Below, one piece after another: positions 31,851 to 41,219 of a stretch of 41,219 nucleotides of DNA. A program made the translations under genes and the position numbers. A model generated the notes under the pieces. The model did not search any database, was not told the DNA's origin, and saw nothing but the letters and a program-made list of their open reading frames with translations. The stretch spans positions 84,656,629 through 84,697,847 of the forward strand of contig CM044505.1 in assembly GCA_024364805.1 (NCBI GenBank), given 5' to 3'. Source of the stretch: Euprymna scolopes. Taxonomy: Eukaryota; Mollusca; Cephalopoda; Sepiida; Sepiolidae. How positions within the stretch are numbered: the stretch's first letter is position 1; each line of letters starts with the position of its first letter.

Positions 31851-31954
31851 GTGAGACTAGCATGATAAAAAGAAATACAGGGTGACTATCCCCAAAAATG
31901 TAACCCATGGAATCGTCCACTAAGTTTCAGTCAGTAATAGCCAACAGTTTTTGT

Positions 31955-32475
31955 GTCATTGCCTGAATCCATATTTGTCAATCATGAGTTTAACAGCTGT
32001 TAGGTGCTGGACTGGGGCTTGATTAACTAAGGACTCAAATATTTTGACGAAAAGTGGGAGGAGGCTAATTGGGCGTTAATTTAATGGGTCAGTTTTTTCA
32101 TCAGAATTCTTGAAGACTGGTACCACAGAAGCAGTTTTCCAGCAGTTGCGAAAGCAAGATTCGTTAAGGCATTTATTGTAAAGTTTGGAGAGAACTGGAG
32201 CAACTTCGGCAGAGCATTTTTTTAATAGCACAGCTGGGATGAGATCTGGTCCACATGCTTTTGAGGTGTCTAGGTTTTTTTAAAATCATGTACCTGAGAA
32301 GGGAGATTTTCAAATCGTCTAGTGTGGCGTCTGTCCACAAAGGAAAGTCAGGGAGGGAGTGGTGTGCCGGGTTCAGTGTGAAGTTTGAGGGAAACCAACT
32401 GGCAAGCAGATTAGCCTTGTCGGTTGCCACACAAGCAACCTCATGATTGTTTGATAGTGGGGGAAGCTTGGTCCT
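31955..32475 (-). mobile_element. LINE internal fragment, minus strand
   Basis: Near-collinear with 27500-28030: the reverse complement encodes remnants of KANLLASWFPSNFTLNPAHH SLPDFPLWTDATLDDLKIS, then the ACGPDLIP-like and CFPSCWKTASVVPVF-like regions. Roughly 85% identical at DNA level to the long copy by eye. Missing both ends; frames broken. It takes up most of the 827-bp intron between exons 31766-31850 and 32678-32838. Confidence 0.85.
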
Positions 32476-32677
32476 TATGGCTGAGTATAATTTGTCAACT
32501 TGATGACCTCAGCAAAAACATTTGAGGCTGCAAGATATTACAAAATATCTGACTCACATTTATTAACCTGATTATAATGGAAAAATCATTTTTTTTAATT
32601 ACATGGTTTCTTTCTTTTTTTTTTTTACTTTAGTTGTTTGTTTGAATGTTTGACATTTTTTTTCTTTCTATTTTCAG

Positions 32678-32838
32678 TCGTAGATTAAAAAAATGGAACC
32701 GCAGATGCCGGAGATTATGCCGCCGTTTAGTAAAATCCCAAGTATTTTATTGGGTAGTAATTGTGATGGTGTTCTTGAATACAGGTGTTTTAACATCTGA
32801 ACATTATTTACAGCCTGCGTGGCTTGATACATTTCAAG
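32678..32838 (+). CDS. Cav1: Cav1 alpha1, exon: end of I-II linker and IIS1
   Basis: Seen: acceptor CTATTTTCAG, donor CAAG|GTAAGA, 161 nt, entry phase 2 and exit phase 1. It encodes [20 protein letters not shown], then hydrophobic IIS1 ([17 protein letters not shown]), then [15 protein letters not shown]. Known: the basic stretch before IIS1 (KWNRxCRRxCR) and FLNT---SEHY-QP-WL are highly conserved in Cav1. IIS1 begins the second voltage-sensor domain. The exon follows an 827-bp intron, the shortest in the window, which contains a LINE fragment. Confidence 0.97.
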
Positions 32839-33359
32839 GTAAGATAAATAAAAAATTTCTTAGTATTTCCATGAGCTCAGCTTTTATAGCATTAGTTTTT
32901 CCTATATTAAATAAAAAAAAAAAAAATTATGAAATGTATCATATATACACACGAAAGACATGGAAACCCTTATCATAATTAATGAAAACTTCTAGTTGAA
33001 TAACGGTACTGATTAGATGTACCTTTAATTTATATTTCTGGTGGACAATTCAAGCTTGATTAACTAAGGATGCTTTTTGGTAAGATTAATAATTTTGATT
33101 AATGTTTTTCCTTAGATAGCGGTATTTGTAATTCATAATTCTTCCAGAGTGTAAGTTTAGAAAAATAAGATTTTTTATTTAATACATTTTTAATTTTGGG
33201 ATTAGATTTCACAAGTACTTCTGTTTAACTATTTTTGTCTTAATGGTTATTGCCACAAAAGTACTATTTTAGAACCAGTAGGAATTGCAAAAGTCTAAAA
33301 TCTTGCCTTTTTTTTTTTCTACCAACCAATTCTGGCACAAATTCATTGTTAGTTATACA

Positions 33360-33360
33360 G

Positions 33361-33408
<48 letters not shown>
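33360..33408. repeat. (GT)n(AT)n compound microsatellite
   Basis: (GT)7 followed by about 34 bp of AT, directly adjoining a 214-bp palindrome. Confidence 0.95.
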
Positions 33409-33411
<3 letters not shown>

Positions 33412-33622
33412 TTTACATAAGCAGTAATATGTTGTTACACATTCATGAGCATGTTTCAGTCAGCTAGTTACCAGTAACTAGTGACCTTTGCAGGCGATAC
33501 AGCTTATACAAAAGCAAAGTTTTATAAGCTGTATCGCCTGAAGAGGTCTCTAGTTACTGGTAACTAGCTGAACGAAACATGCTTATGACTGTGTAGCAAC
33601 ATATTACTGCTTATGTAAAAAC
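33409..33622. repeat. Near-perfect palindrome, about 214 bp
   Basis: GTTTTTACATAAGCAGTAAT at 33409 is mirrored by ATTACTGCTTATGTAAAAAC ending at 33622. The pairing continues through the arms (CTAGTTACCAGTAACTAG is itself palindromic) to the inner pair AGGCGATACAGCTTAT / ATAAGCTGTATCGCCT with a loop of about 14 bases. Arms about 100 bp with few mismatches. Confidence 0.92.
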
Positions 33623-33841
33623 AAATAAACAGTATACCCTGCTCTACTGCAGTATTGAGCACTCTTGTATTAACCTTGCTAAACTTCATTGGTTACTTAA
33701 CCTCTGGAAAACAATAACCTAAGGCTTTTTTTTTTTTTTTTTTTAGTGTAAATTTTGTTGATGAAATATTTATCCTTATATATGATACTTATACTTATTC
33801 TTCCCCCTTCCCTCCTTTAAAGGTTTCTAGTTATTATAGAG

Positions 33842-33878
33842 ACATTTCTGGTGGAAGCTATACTTCCACCAGAAATGT
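33842..33878. repeat. Perfect 16-bp hairpin
   Basis: ACATTTCTGGTGGAAG, five-base loop, CTTCCACCAGAAATGT. No mismatch in the stem. No T-run follows and the stem is shorter than a usual microRNA precursor. Confidence 0.85.
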
Positions 33879-33945
33879 TCCAAGGTAAGGGAGATAATAA
33901 ATTTTTTAAAAAGTTATTCTCGGGCATTGTAAAATAAAATTGAGT

Positions 33946-34160
33946 TTAATTTTTATTTATTGCGGACTATTATCCTCATCTTTTATTAGTTACGTGGTGA
34001 GACGACAACAACTATGGAAGGCAGTGAATGCAGTCAGGAGACTCAGAGTTCCTATCCGTTGCAGTTACCACCTGACGAAAGCCAGATGCATAGTTGGTGG
34101 AAACGTTGTGAAACAGCTAATAAAAGATGAGGATAATAGTCCGCAATAAATAAAAATTAA
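33946..34160. mobile_element. TTAA inverted-repeat DNA element, copy 2 (best preserved)
   Basis: TTAATTTTTATTTATTGCGG at the left end and its exact inverse at the right end. Terminal inverted repeats are perfect for 44 bp (33946-33989 and 34117-34160). The 127-bp core contains GGTGAGACGACAACAACTAT and is the inverse of the core of copy 1. An internal frame (33940-34149) is an accident of the repeat. Confidence 0.85.
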
Positions 34161-34244
34161 TAATACTCATCTCAGTGAATTGAGTTTATTACACAGTAAA
34201 TTAGTATCATATTCTAAAAATCCCAAGTTCACTTAACATTAATC

Positions 34245-34409
34245 AATAGGGCTATGACAACAGAATATTCTTTTCATTGCTTTGACTCTCGGGTATATAT
34301 CCGACGCGGTTAATCAACCGAGAACCACATCATTCTATATAAGATAGTAACGGATACACACTCGAGAATCAAAACAATGAAAAGAATATGTTGTTGTCAT
34401 AGCCCTATT
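34245..34409. repeat. Fold-back repeat, about 165 bp
   Basis: AATAGGGCTATGACAACAGA ATATTCTTTTCATTG at 34245 is mirrored by CAATGAAAAGAATATGTTGT TGTCATAGCCCTATT ending at 34409. Arms about 35 bp with three or fewer differences, and looser pairing further in. Confidence 0.9.
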
Positions 34410-34664
34410 TATCAATGTACAGTAATATGAATTAATTTGAAATATATAAGTTAAAATTTAAATTGATTAAAAGTGTATGATAGTTCACTTGAAGCATTGC
34501 TGGTAAATCAAGTATCTGGGTATTTAATAAGGCTAGAACTGTGAAAGGAGATAAACAAAAACAAGTGGACACAATATATGAGATATTTTTCTTCAATTTT
34601 TTTTTTTTTTTTATCTTTCATTTCATGTTTATAGAATCTGGGATAATGGAAGATTTATCTTTTG

Positions 34665-35232
34665 ATATTTTGAGAAAAATTTGGATTATTTGGACTAGTG
34701 TTCTTCAGTGTTATTTTCACAACATTTCGGCCAATATAATCTCCAACCTTCTTCAGATGTTAAACTCTGAAATCGTTCTGTCAAACTCTGGAATCTGCAT
34801 GGAGTTTTTGTGGTAGTTTACTCTCCTTCCGTCAGCCATGACCAGATAGAAGTCCTAAGTAATTCGCAGTTGTATTTTGAGTATTACCCATAACTTTCAA
34901 AAGAAAGTCACTTTTAACTGAATTTTATCAAGTATCGTATCCATTCAACCATGGGTCTTTGTAAGTGACACTCTTCTGACGGTTGAATCCTCACTATGTG
35001 CAATACTCAGAATACAACTGCAAATTACTTGGGACTTTTTATAGCTGATAGAACAAAAGCATATACTCCCATAAAGGATTCCATAGGAAACTGCTGATTT
35101 CCAAATTAGACGGAAAGAATCATGAGTTTAACAAAAAAGTTGAAATGTAAAATAACAGTCAAGATGAGAATAATAGTTTGAATAATTCAAATAATACAAA
35201 TCAATCCTTATCTAAAAAATTCAGAAACATTT
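34665..35232. repeat. Long fold-back SINE-like repeat, copy 3, about 565 bp
   Basis: Outer arms (TTTGGATTATTTGGACTAGT / the inverse near 35180-35210) and inner arms (AAGTCCTAAGTAATTCGCAG TTGTATTTTGAGTATT at 34850; inverse AATACTCAGAATACAACTGC AAATTACTTGGGACTT at about 35001) nest symmetrically. The inner phrases match the body of the tRNA-derived copy at 18.4-18.8 kb. It ends about 50 bp before the IIS2-S4 exon. Confidence 0.85.
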
Positions 35233-35283
35233 AGGAAAAATGGATTAAATTTTTTTTTTTTCTTTTTCTTTTTCTCTTTCCAG

Positions 35284-35509
35284 AAGTGGCAAACTTATTT
35301 TTTGTGGTTGTCTTTACCTGTGAAATGTTATTAAAAATGTACAGTTTAGGCTTTGAGGGTTATTTTGTCTCCCTGTTCAACCGATTTGATAGTTTCGTCG
35401 TGATTTGCAGTATTCTGGAGGTAATCTTAATTCATACAAACGTGATCAAACCTCTGGGAGTAAGCGTGCTCAGGTGTGCACGTCTTCTAAGAGTTTTCAA
35501 AGCAACCCG
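35284..35509 (+). CDS. Cav1: Cav1 alpha1, exon: IIS2, IIS3 and most of IIS4
   Basis: Seen: acceptor CTCTTTCCAG, donor CCCG|GTACGT, 226 nt, entry phase 1 and exit phase 2. Translation: [20 protein letters not shown] (IIS2), [20 protein letters not shown] (loop into IIS3), [19 protein letters not shown] (IIS3), [16 protein letters not shown] (IIS4). Known: IIS2 supplies an acidic charge-transfer residue (E of CEML) and IIS3 the conserved D of [10 protein letters not shown]4 carries the gating charges, here R, R, R, K, R at roughly three-residue spacing. The exon is intact with no stops. The upstream intron is packed with fold-back repeats. Confidence 0.97.
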
Positions 35510-35924
35510 GTACGTACAACTCTTGAATTATTTATCTACATTAAAAAAACATTTTAATTACAGATTAGACATTACATCATAAAAGTGTGAAGAAAGGAGA
35601 GGAGGGAGCTGTGTTCATCTCTTGTCTAGCCTAGTTTTAGGCACAATTATGACTCTTATAATAATTTTCAACCATCATCTGTCCGTTATATACGCTTCCA
35701 TAAATCACTATAATACCACATTTACTCTTTGGATTACTTAAAACAACCTCGATGATTTCATGATGTGAGTGAGATGAAAAGAACACCCTATAAGAAAAAT
35801 TAAAAATTCAAATAAAATTGAAGGTTGTTTTAGTAAAACGTTCCTAACTCTCTCTCTAAGCATAAAACTACTACTGTTTTTCTGGTTGTTAATGGTCCAA
35901 AATAATGCAAGTTTTATATATTTA

Positions 35925-36060
35925 TCTCTATATAAAGTTGAGTATGTGTATGTAGGGTACACTCCTAAACTAATTGTCCAATCAATATAAATTTTGGAAT
36001 CCAGCCGCTAGGTATTAGGTTGGGTAATGTGAGTTTTATTTAGTTGAAGGGAAAGTGGAT
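35925..36060 (+). mobile_element. Possible Helitron-like 5' end
   Basis: ATCTCTATATAAAGTTGAGT ATGTGTATGT, then 'cctaaactaattgtccaatcaa' resembles the 5' region of this repeat family. No hairpin-CTAG end was found downstream. Confidence 0.35.
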
Positions 36061-36464
36061 GTTCAGATAACTGAATTTTGTGAAATTTTAACAATAGGTA
36101 TTATTATGAAATAATAAATTTTCCCAAATATAAAAGTTTTTTTTTTTTTTTTTTTTTAGGAGGCCATACTATGAACACAGCCTCTCATTAAAGAATTCAA
36201 ATATTTCAGATATTAGACACCAATTTTAAGCAAGATTCACCGAATTTCAATTTCTTAAGGACATTTTAGAATCAAAATCATGTAATGGATTTTGGTCAAA
36301 ATTGAAATAAGAATTCTAGACATAAAGTTTAGTATCATTATATCTTAATTTTAATCTTCATAAAGGGACATCAAATTGGTACAAACCGTTCTGATCAGAA
36401 AATTCATTTTACTCATTCTGGAATGGATATTCTTCTAGTAAATTCATGTAATTGTTATTAACCT

Positions 36465-36625
36465 ACCTCCCCACAAGGTCTTTAATGAAACCTTTTAAGC
36501 CATTCTTCAAAGGTAAGCATGGAGAATCCTGTCACCATCTTAGTTGCCAACCACTGAATATACTCCAGGTATTATCCAGGTTGAATGTGATAAAGAGTTG
36601 GACTTGTTCTATGCTGTGGTCATTT
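36465..36625 (-). mobile_element. LINE fragment (third lineage), minus strand
   Basis: Shares AAGGTAAGCATGGAGAATCC TGTCACCATCTTAGTTGCCA ACCACTGAA with 37935-37995, where the reverse complement reads VQWLASRMVTGFSMLTYEE. Short duplicate of the same LINE region. Confidence 0.65.
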
Positions 36626-37796
36626 CTTAACACCACAAGTGTGCTTGTTATCAGTAAACATTATCTATAAAAATTGCATTTTCTGATGTGGGCAATTCAG
36701 GTAATTTTCAATACCTCTCCCTTTCAGTGTATAAGATACTACATTCTGAACCAAACATAAAGACCAAATAAAAATGTAATTTGTTGACTCCCCCTCCGCT
36801 GGATTGTATGTGACACAAGATCATGCTTAAAGTAGAAATGAAAGATTCTCAGATTATTAATTTGTGAGACTACATGCAAATTCTCTTGTGCGTCCTATAT
36901 TGATTTGTTTAATTTATTAATAATATTCCTTTTGAAATAATACAGAATTGATACTCTGAAGAAAACCTGCCTTTTTATTCTTTTGTTAAAATGATTCATT
37001 GGCAGTAAAACATTTAAATAAAATGAATGTTTCTTCTTTATTTAAAATTGTAACAATTTCATTTTTTTTAAACAATGAATAATTGTCAGCTAAACAGTAT
37101 TCAAATCCATGAAATAACTGCACTTTTTGAAATGTATTTATTTAAAATTGTACTGTTTAAGTCAACAGGGTAACAATTTGATTTTGGAACAATTCAGTTT
37201 AAAATATGTAAAGTCTGAATTGTTTACCAAAGCAACATTAGATTAATCACCAATCACCATCGTTTCTGATTGGATGATTTCATTTTTTTTTTTTTGTTAA
37301 TGTGAGCAAAATGTGATAAAGTATGTATGAACAGACAGTGACTTAGTGTATTATATCGATTAAAAAAAAAATGACATTGATTAGGAAATTGCATTGTTTT
37401 CTACTGATTTTTCCAAACTAAACTACAGATTATTGTTATCATATCTATAATAGAAAGTAAAAAAAACTTTATTTTTATCTAAATAATGCTTATAAAAGCA
37501 AAAAAAAAACAACCTTTTTCAACAATTCTTTATATATGAATGGGTTCATTTTGCCAGTTTACAACCAGTGTAACTTAAATCTTTTATTTCAATCAAATTT
37601 ATTGGCAAAAAATAGCAAACTGTAATAAGCCACGTAAAAAAACAACAGAAAATATTGCATCTATATATAGTCTTAGTGTATATCCAAGACAACTTTAAAT
37701 CTGGATACGGTAGGCATATTCTTATTTCAGAAAACAGAAACACAAACAGAATGTTGCCTTTCTTCTGATGAAATGAAAACGACAACAGTATGTCTT

Positions 37797-38300
37797 CTAA
37801 GAGAGATCACAACCAGGCATTAGCGTGAATAATCCCTCTAAAGGCAGATTTAAATTCCTGTTGATGATACTGCAAGCCAGAATCAGGTTTCCTTGTATCT
37901 TCCACTGCTCAAATGAGAAGAGACTTGGCCTTTTAAGCAATTCTTCATAGGTAAGCATGGAGAATCCTGTCACCATCCTACTTGCCAACCACTGAACATG
38001 TTCCAGGTGTACCATATCTTTTTGAAACAAGAGATTGAAGATATGGATTTGTTGCTTGGATGCCATATTCAAGAATGGGTCATATCAAGGTTTTGCATAG
38101 AAAGCATCTGCTGTTAAGCTTAGAAAGAATCTCAGGATAAAATAGAGAATCTGTCCGGTTTTTCTCACCATCTCAATACAGTGATGTGGTGTTGGTTTGA
38201 TATAGATATCCACAACTGTATAGTCTTGAGTATGACCTTAAAAGATGTACAATGGTGTGGCCTGGGGAGTTGCCCCCTAGTTACTATTGTTTCCAGGTCC
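37797..38300 (-). mobile_element. LINE C-terminal fragment (third lineage), minus strand
   Basis: Frame 38072-37797 reads MNMASKQQIHIFNLLFQKDM then VHLEHVQWLASRMVTGFSML and LTYEELLKRPSLFSFEQWKI QGNLI. This is the L--VQ--A-R-V-G---L-YEERL--L-L-SLE-RR--GDLI pattern near the end of many animal LINE ORFs. Upstream sequence on the same strand (38080-38300) is probably more of it but has decayed. Confidence 0.75.
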
Positions 38301-38539
38301 ACTTTGGCTATGAATAGTAATACCTGTTAGAGCATTTGGTGCTACAAGATCAGGCTGTCTGAAAATACTGGCTTTCTGACCAAAAAGGGCACCAAACATT
38401 AATGTTATTGTTTCTTATTTCCTTTCCTTTTGCAAAATTCAATCATGTTATGCAAAATAAAAAGCAACAATTTTCTTCCACAAGTCAATCAAAATATGAA
38501 GATATAAAGAACTTGAAAAAATAAACCTTTTTTTTTTTT

Positions 38540-38735
38540 TTTTTCCAAAATTACTGGATTCCGTATTAAATAACCCGAAAGGGGTTGATCTACCATAAAA
38601 CAAAACAACTAAACCAAACTCCATGAATTTGAAGATATAAAGAACTTAAAGCATAAAAGCTTTTCAAAAATTATTAGATTAATAGTTGATATGCCATTAA
38701 AAAAAACAAAATAAACAACCACAACTATACCAAGA
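38540..38735 (+). repeat. Two copies of a short dispersed repeat
   Basis: ATTAAATAACCCGAAAGGGG TTGATCTACCAT at about 38563 and a shortened version (GTTGATATGCCATTAAAA) at about 38684, each followed by an A-rich stretch; inverse copy at 8335-8425. A phrase GAAGATATAAAGAACTT also repeats at 38498 and 38631. Confidence 0.55.
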
Positions 38736-40176
38736 TCCTTTGCATTAGATGTTAAGTGGTTGAGGTGGAAAATTAATGATCAGGGAGGGGCAGTAAGCAG
38801 CAAGCTGGTTGAAAAATTATTGTATTTTGCTGAGTTCAAAGATAAATCCCAGCTTGAAGACCAGAATCAGATTCTGTTGAGATTATCTTGAAATTGATTA
38901 TAGTTGCTTCTACGTCTTAAAGTTCTATATGCCAAATAATATATTTTGTTTACACTGACTATAAAGTCAGTATGCTTTTCATCATAAAGGTATTATAATG
39001 ATTTTTTTTTTTTTTTTTTTGTGTGTGGATAAACAATGTAATTAACAATATTCTGGCGTTTTATGAAAACATTTTGTAAAATTCCACCCTCAAAAAAGCT
39101 CAACCAATATTTTTATGACTAAAATGAAGTTTTCAGGTGAATTTGGTGGGATTAAAGACATTTAGCAAATATTGTTTCGTTGTACTTAATTCCTTCACAG
39201 TCAAACAATGTTGAATACATTCTTTGATTTCACCTCAAAAGCAGACATTTATAAAATGTATAAAAGAAATGGAAAAATAGAAAACGAATATGTTGTTATG
39301 GACAGAGGGACATAGAGTTTAATCCTGGGCAATGCCCTGTAATTTTGCTTGTAAATATATAAATGATTATAACAACTAACTTGATCCTATATTAAAAGTC
39401 TGCTTTATTCGAATCAAACTTTTCGCAAAATATCTATCACTTGTAAGTTTTAAATATCATTTTATCGTGAAACGCATAAATTGATTTTGAAGTTGAAACT
39501 GACCTACTGACAGACGATATTACTTACATAGAATCTAGGTTGCATTTAAAAAGAGGAGGAAAAGCTTATCCATGTTAGGAAACACTGTATTTGTGAAAAT
39601 GTAGACAAGTTGCCATCTTGCAATTCGTCAAGTAGGGGTTATTCCCCTTTATTATTTTAATTCATGAAAATCGTATTCCAAATAAAAACTCTTTCATTAT
39701 GTTAATAGCAAAAAATAAGTATCCTCACCAAAAATTAGGAAAAGAAATATTAAGTATAAGTTTAATTAAAAGTAAAAAAAATCAATTTTGTGTTTTTCAC
39801 GAGTCGTCCATTTTAAGAGAAATCTGAACATTTGCCCTGTTTTTGATAACTCAAAATTACTTAATACAATAAAACCGATGAAAATGATTTTTATATTTAA
39901 TTAAACTTCTACTGGATAAGTTTTCCTAATTTTTGGTGAGAATCTTTATTTTTGCCTGATATGTAAGTATACCAAAGAGTTTTTGTTTTATTTGGAATGT
40001 GTGCCCTTAGCCGTATAAGTACCTAAAATTCATTGGTTTTCATAGTAAGGATATTTCTTTTTCACTTTGTATTTCCTTTTTTCAAGATTGTTGCTATGTT
40101 AATTAAATGTATGATGTCTTTGTATATTAAATTTTTTCTCGCCAATTCCTCTGACTGAAAATATTCTGTCTTTCAG

Positions 40177-40387
40177 ATACTGGACATCTTTGAGAAATTT
40201 AGTAGCATCTTTATTGAACAGTATGCGTTCTATTGCTAGTTTATTGCTGCTATTGTTTCTGTTCATTGTGATATTTGCTCTGTTGGGAATGCAACTCTTT
40301 GGCGGTAAATTCAATTTTGATGAGACACAAAAGAAGCCTCGCAGCAACTTTGACACTTTCTGGCAATCACTACTCACTGTATTTCAG
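40177..40387 (+). CDS. Cav1: Cav1 alpha1, exon: end of IIS4, IIS5 and domain II pore helix
   Basis: Seen: acceptor GTCTTTCAG, donor CAG|GTCAGT, 211 nt, entry phase 2 and exit phase 0. It reads (R)[20 protein letters not shown], then IIS5 ([20 protein letters not shown]), then [20 protein letters not shown] and WQSLLTVFQ. Known: [25 protein letters not shown] and [13 protein letters not shown] are Cav1 hallmarks. The exon ends at LLTVFQ, just before the LTGEDW filter motif, so the domain II glutamate is encoded beyond the window. The last 832 bases contain no further exon. Confidence 0.97.
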
Positions 40388-40853
40388 GTCAGTTGACCAT
40401 TTTGTCTTCTGTTCTGAATTAAAATGTGGATTTTTTGCTGAATTGCATAAGATTTCTGTCTAAATATACATTAATTATTTTTTATTATTTTATTTTTCTA
40501 AAAACTTAAAATTTGGTAGAAATGATTCTCCACCTATGTCTTGAGGAGGGAGGGTTTATATATATTTTTTTCTTTTCTTTAATGGAATTTATGATGCAAA
40601 CTGAAGACAATCTAAATATTGTTTATATCTGTAATTAGATGTAATCGGTTAAAATGAATAATTTTCTCAAATTTTGATTATTTTTAAGATCCTCTATTAG
40701 ACATAACTCAACAAAACTGAAAAAATTTTATTTACCCATTAAAATCAGTGATAGGTCAATTAAAAAATTTTCCCAATTCCAATACAATTACTGATTCTGT
40801 TCTAAATTCATTTAAATTCTTTAAAATCTCTAAATATTCAGCTGTAGAGTTGG

Positions 40854-40908
<55 letters not shown>

Positions 40909-41219
40909 ACTGTAAAAAGCTATGTAAAATGTGCATATATTTTTGCAAACATAAAAATAAACTTATGGAGGACTGATTTATAGATTATACTTTTGTAAAA
41001 TCAACAAATATTTATCATTTTATCATTAGTACCAACAATGGAAAATTAAGAACAAACAAAAAGAAATTAAAAGAATCTTTTTTTCTTTTTAATCAGAAAT
41101 TAGGCTCAGTTCTTCTGATATCCACCAAAAGTTTTACTTTTTCTGGTTCCTAATTAATTGTCTCATTGAAATATTTCGTATTTTTGTATAAATTATGAAT
41201 TAAACACATAATTTTTGTA
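40388..41219. other. Start of the intron after the domain II pore-helix exon
   Basis: AT-rich, with a (TC)n tract. The segment around 40740-40860 (ATTTTCCCAATTCCAATACA ATTACTGATTCTG, then 'taaatattcagctgtagag') resembles 700-805 (TATTCCCAATTCCGATGCAA, 'taaatatttagctatagag'), so both are copies of an unidentified dispersed repeat. No exon for the LTGEDW filter is present. Confidence 0.55.
40858..40904. repeat. (TC)n microsatellite
   Basis: About 47 bp of CT repeats in the intron after the last exon of the window. Confidence 0.97.

Larger units (their letters stand above)
35510..40176. other. 4.7-kb intron between IIS4 halves
   Basis: Apart from the elements listed (35925, 36465, 37797, 38540) it is AT-rich DNA with poly-T and poly-A runs. 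No further coding exon is recognised between 38740 and 40176. Confidence 0.6.

Noticed and set aside
33940-34149. 69-codon frame with KAVNAVRRLRVP and VKQLIKDEDN
   Set aside because: Lies within the TTAA inverted-repeat element and its arms; the other copies do not keep the frame.

Overview
The window is metazoan nuclear DNA covering the middle of one protein-coding gene on the + strand: the pore-forming alpha1 subunit of an L-type (Cav1) voltage-gated calcium channel. Nine coding exons were placed, from domain I S5 (259-411) to the domain II pore loop (ends 40387). They total 1301 nt, or 433 complete codons plus one codon split before the first exon. All eight internal splice junctions keep the reading frame (intron phases 1,0,2,1,1,2,1,2). 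Neither the start codon nor the stop codon is in the window: the voltage sensor of domain I lies upstream, and the rest of domain II, domains III-IV and the C-terminus lie downstream.

Layout: exon 1 IS5 (259-411); exon 2 domain I pore loop and selectivity filter (7647-7834); exon 3 IS6 (11374-11477); an assembly gap of about 450 N (16891-17343); exon 4 beta-subunit binding AID (17413-17528); exons 5 and 6, the short acidic I-II linker (22281-22337, 31766-31850); exon 7 IIS1 (32678-32838); exon 8 IIS2-IIS4 (35284-35509); exon 9 end of IIS4, IIS5 and the first part of the domain II pore loop (40177-40387).

The introns (0.8 to 9.4 kb, AT-rich) are full of decayed mobile elements. Recognised are non-LTR retrotransposons of at least two or three lineages, including one nearly full-length antisense copy at about 26.2-30.1 kb; a dead mariner; several Helitron-like elements with TC/CTAG ends and the terminal CCCGG-CCGGG hairpin; four 5S-rRNA-derived SINE copies, one nested in a LINE with a 12-bp target duplication; a TTAA-flanked inverted-repeat element in three copies; many fold-back repeats; a 30-bp minisatellite; and numerous microsatellites.

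Organism: a lophotrochozoan, most likely a mollusc. The Cav1 sequence resembles what I recall of molluscan Cav1, and the large introns with dense SINE and fold-back content would suit a cephalopod such as an octopus. That last step is inference. No bacterial, viral or operon-like system was found. The most interesting structure is the cluster of long inverted repeats inside the 2.4-kb intron before the IIS2-S4 exon, together with the repeat families described below.
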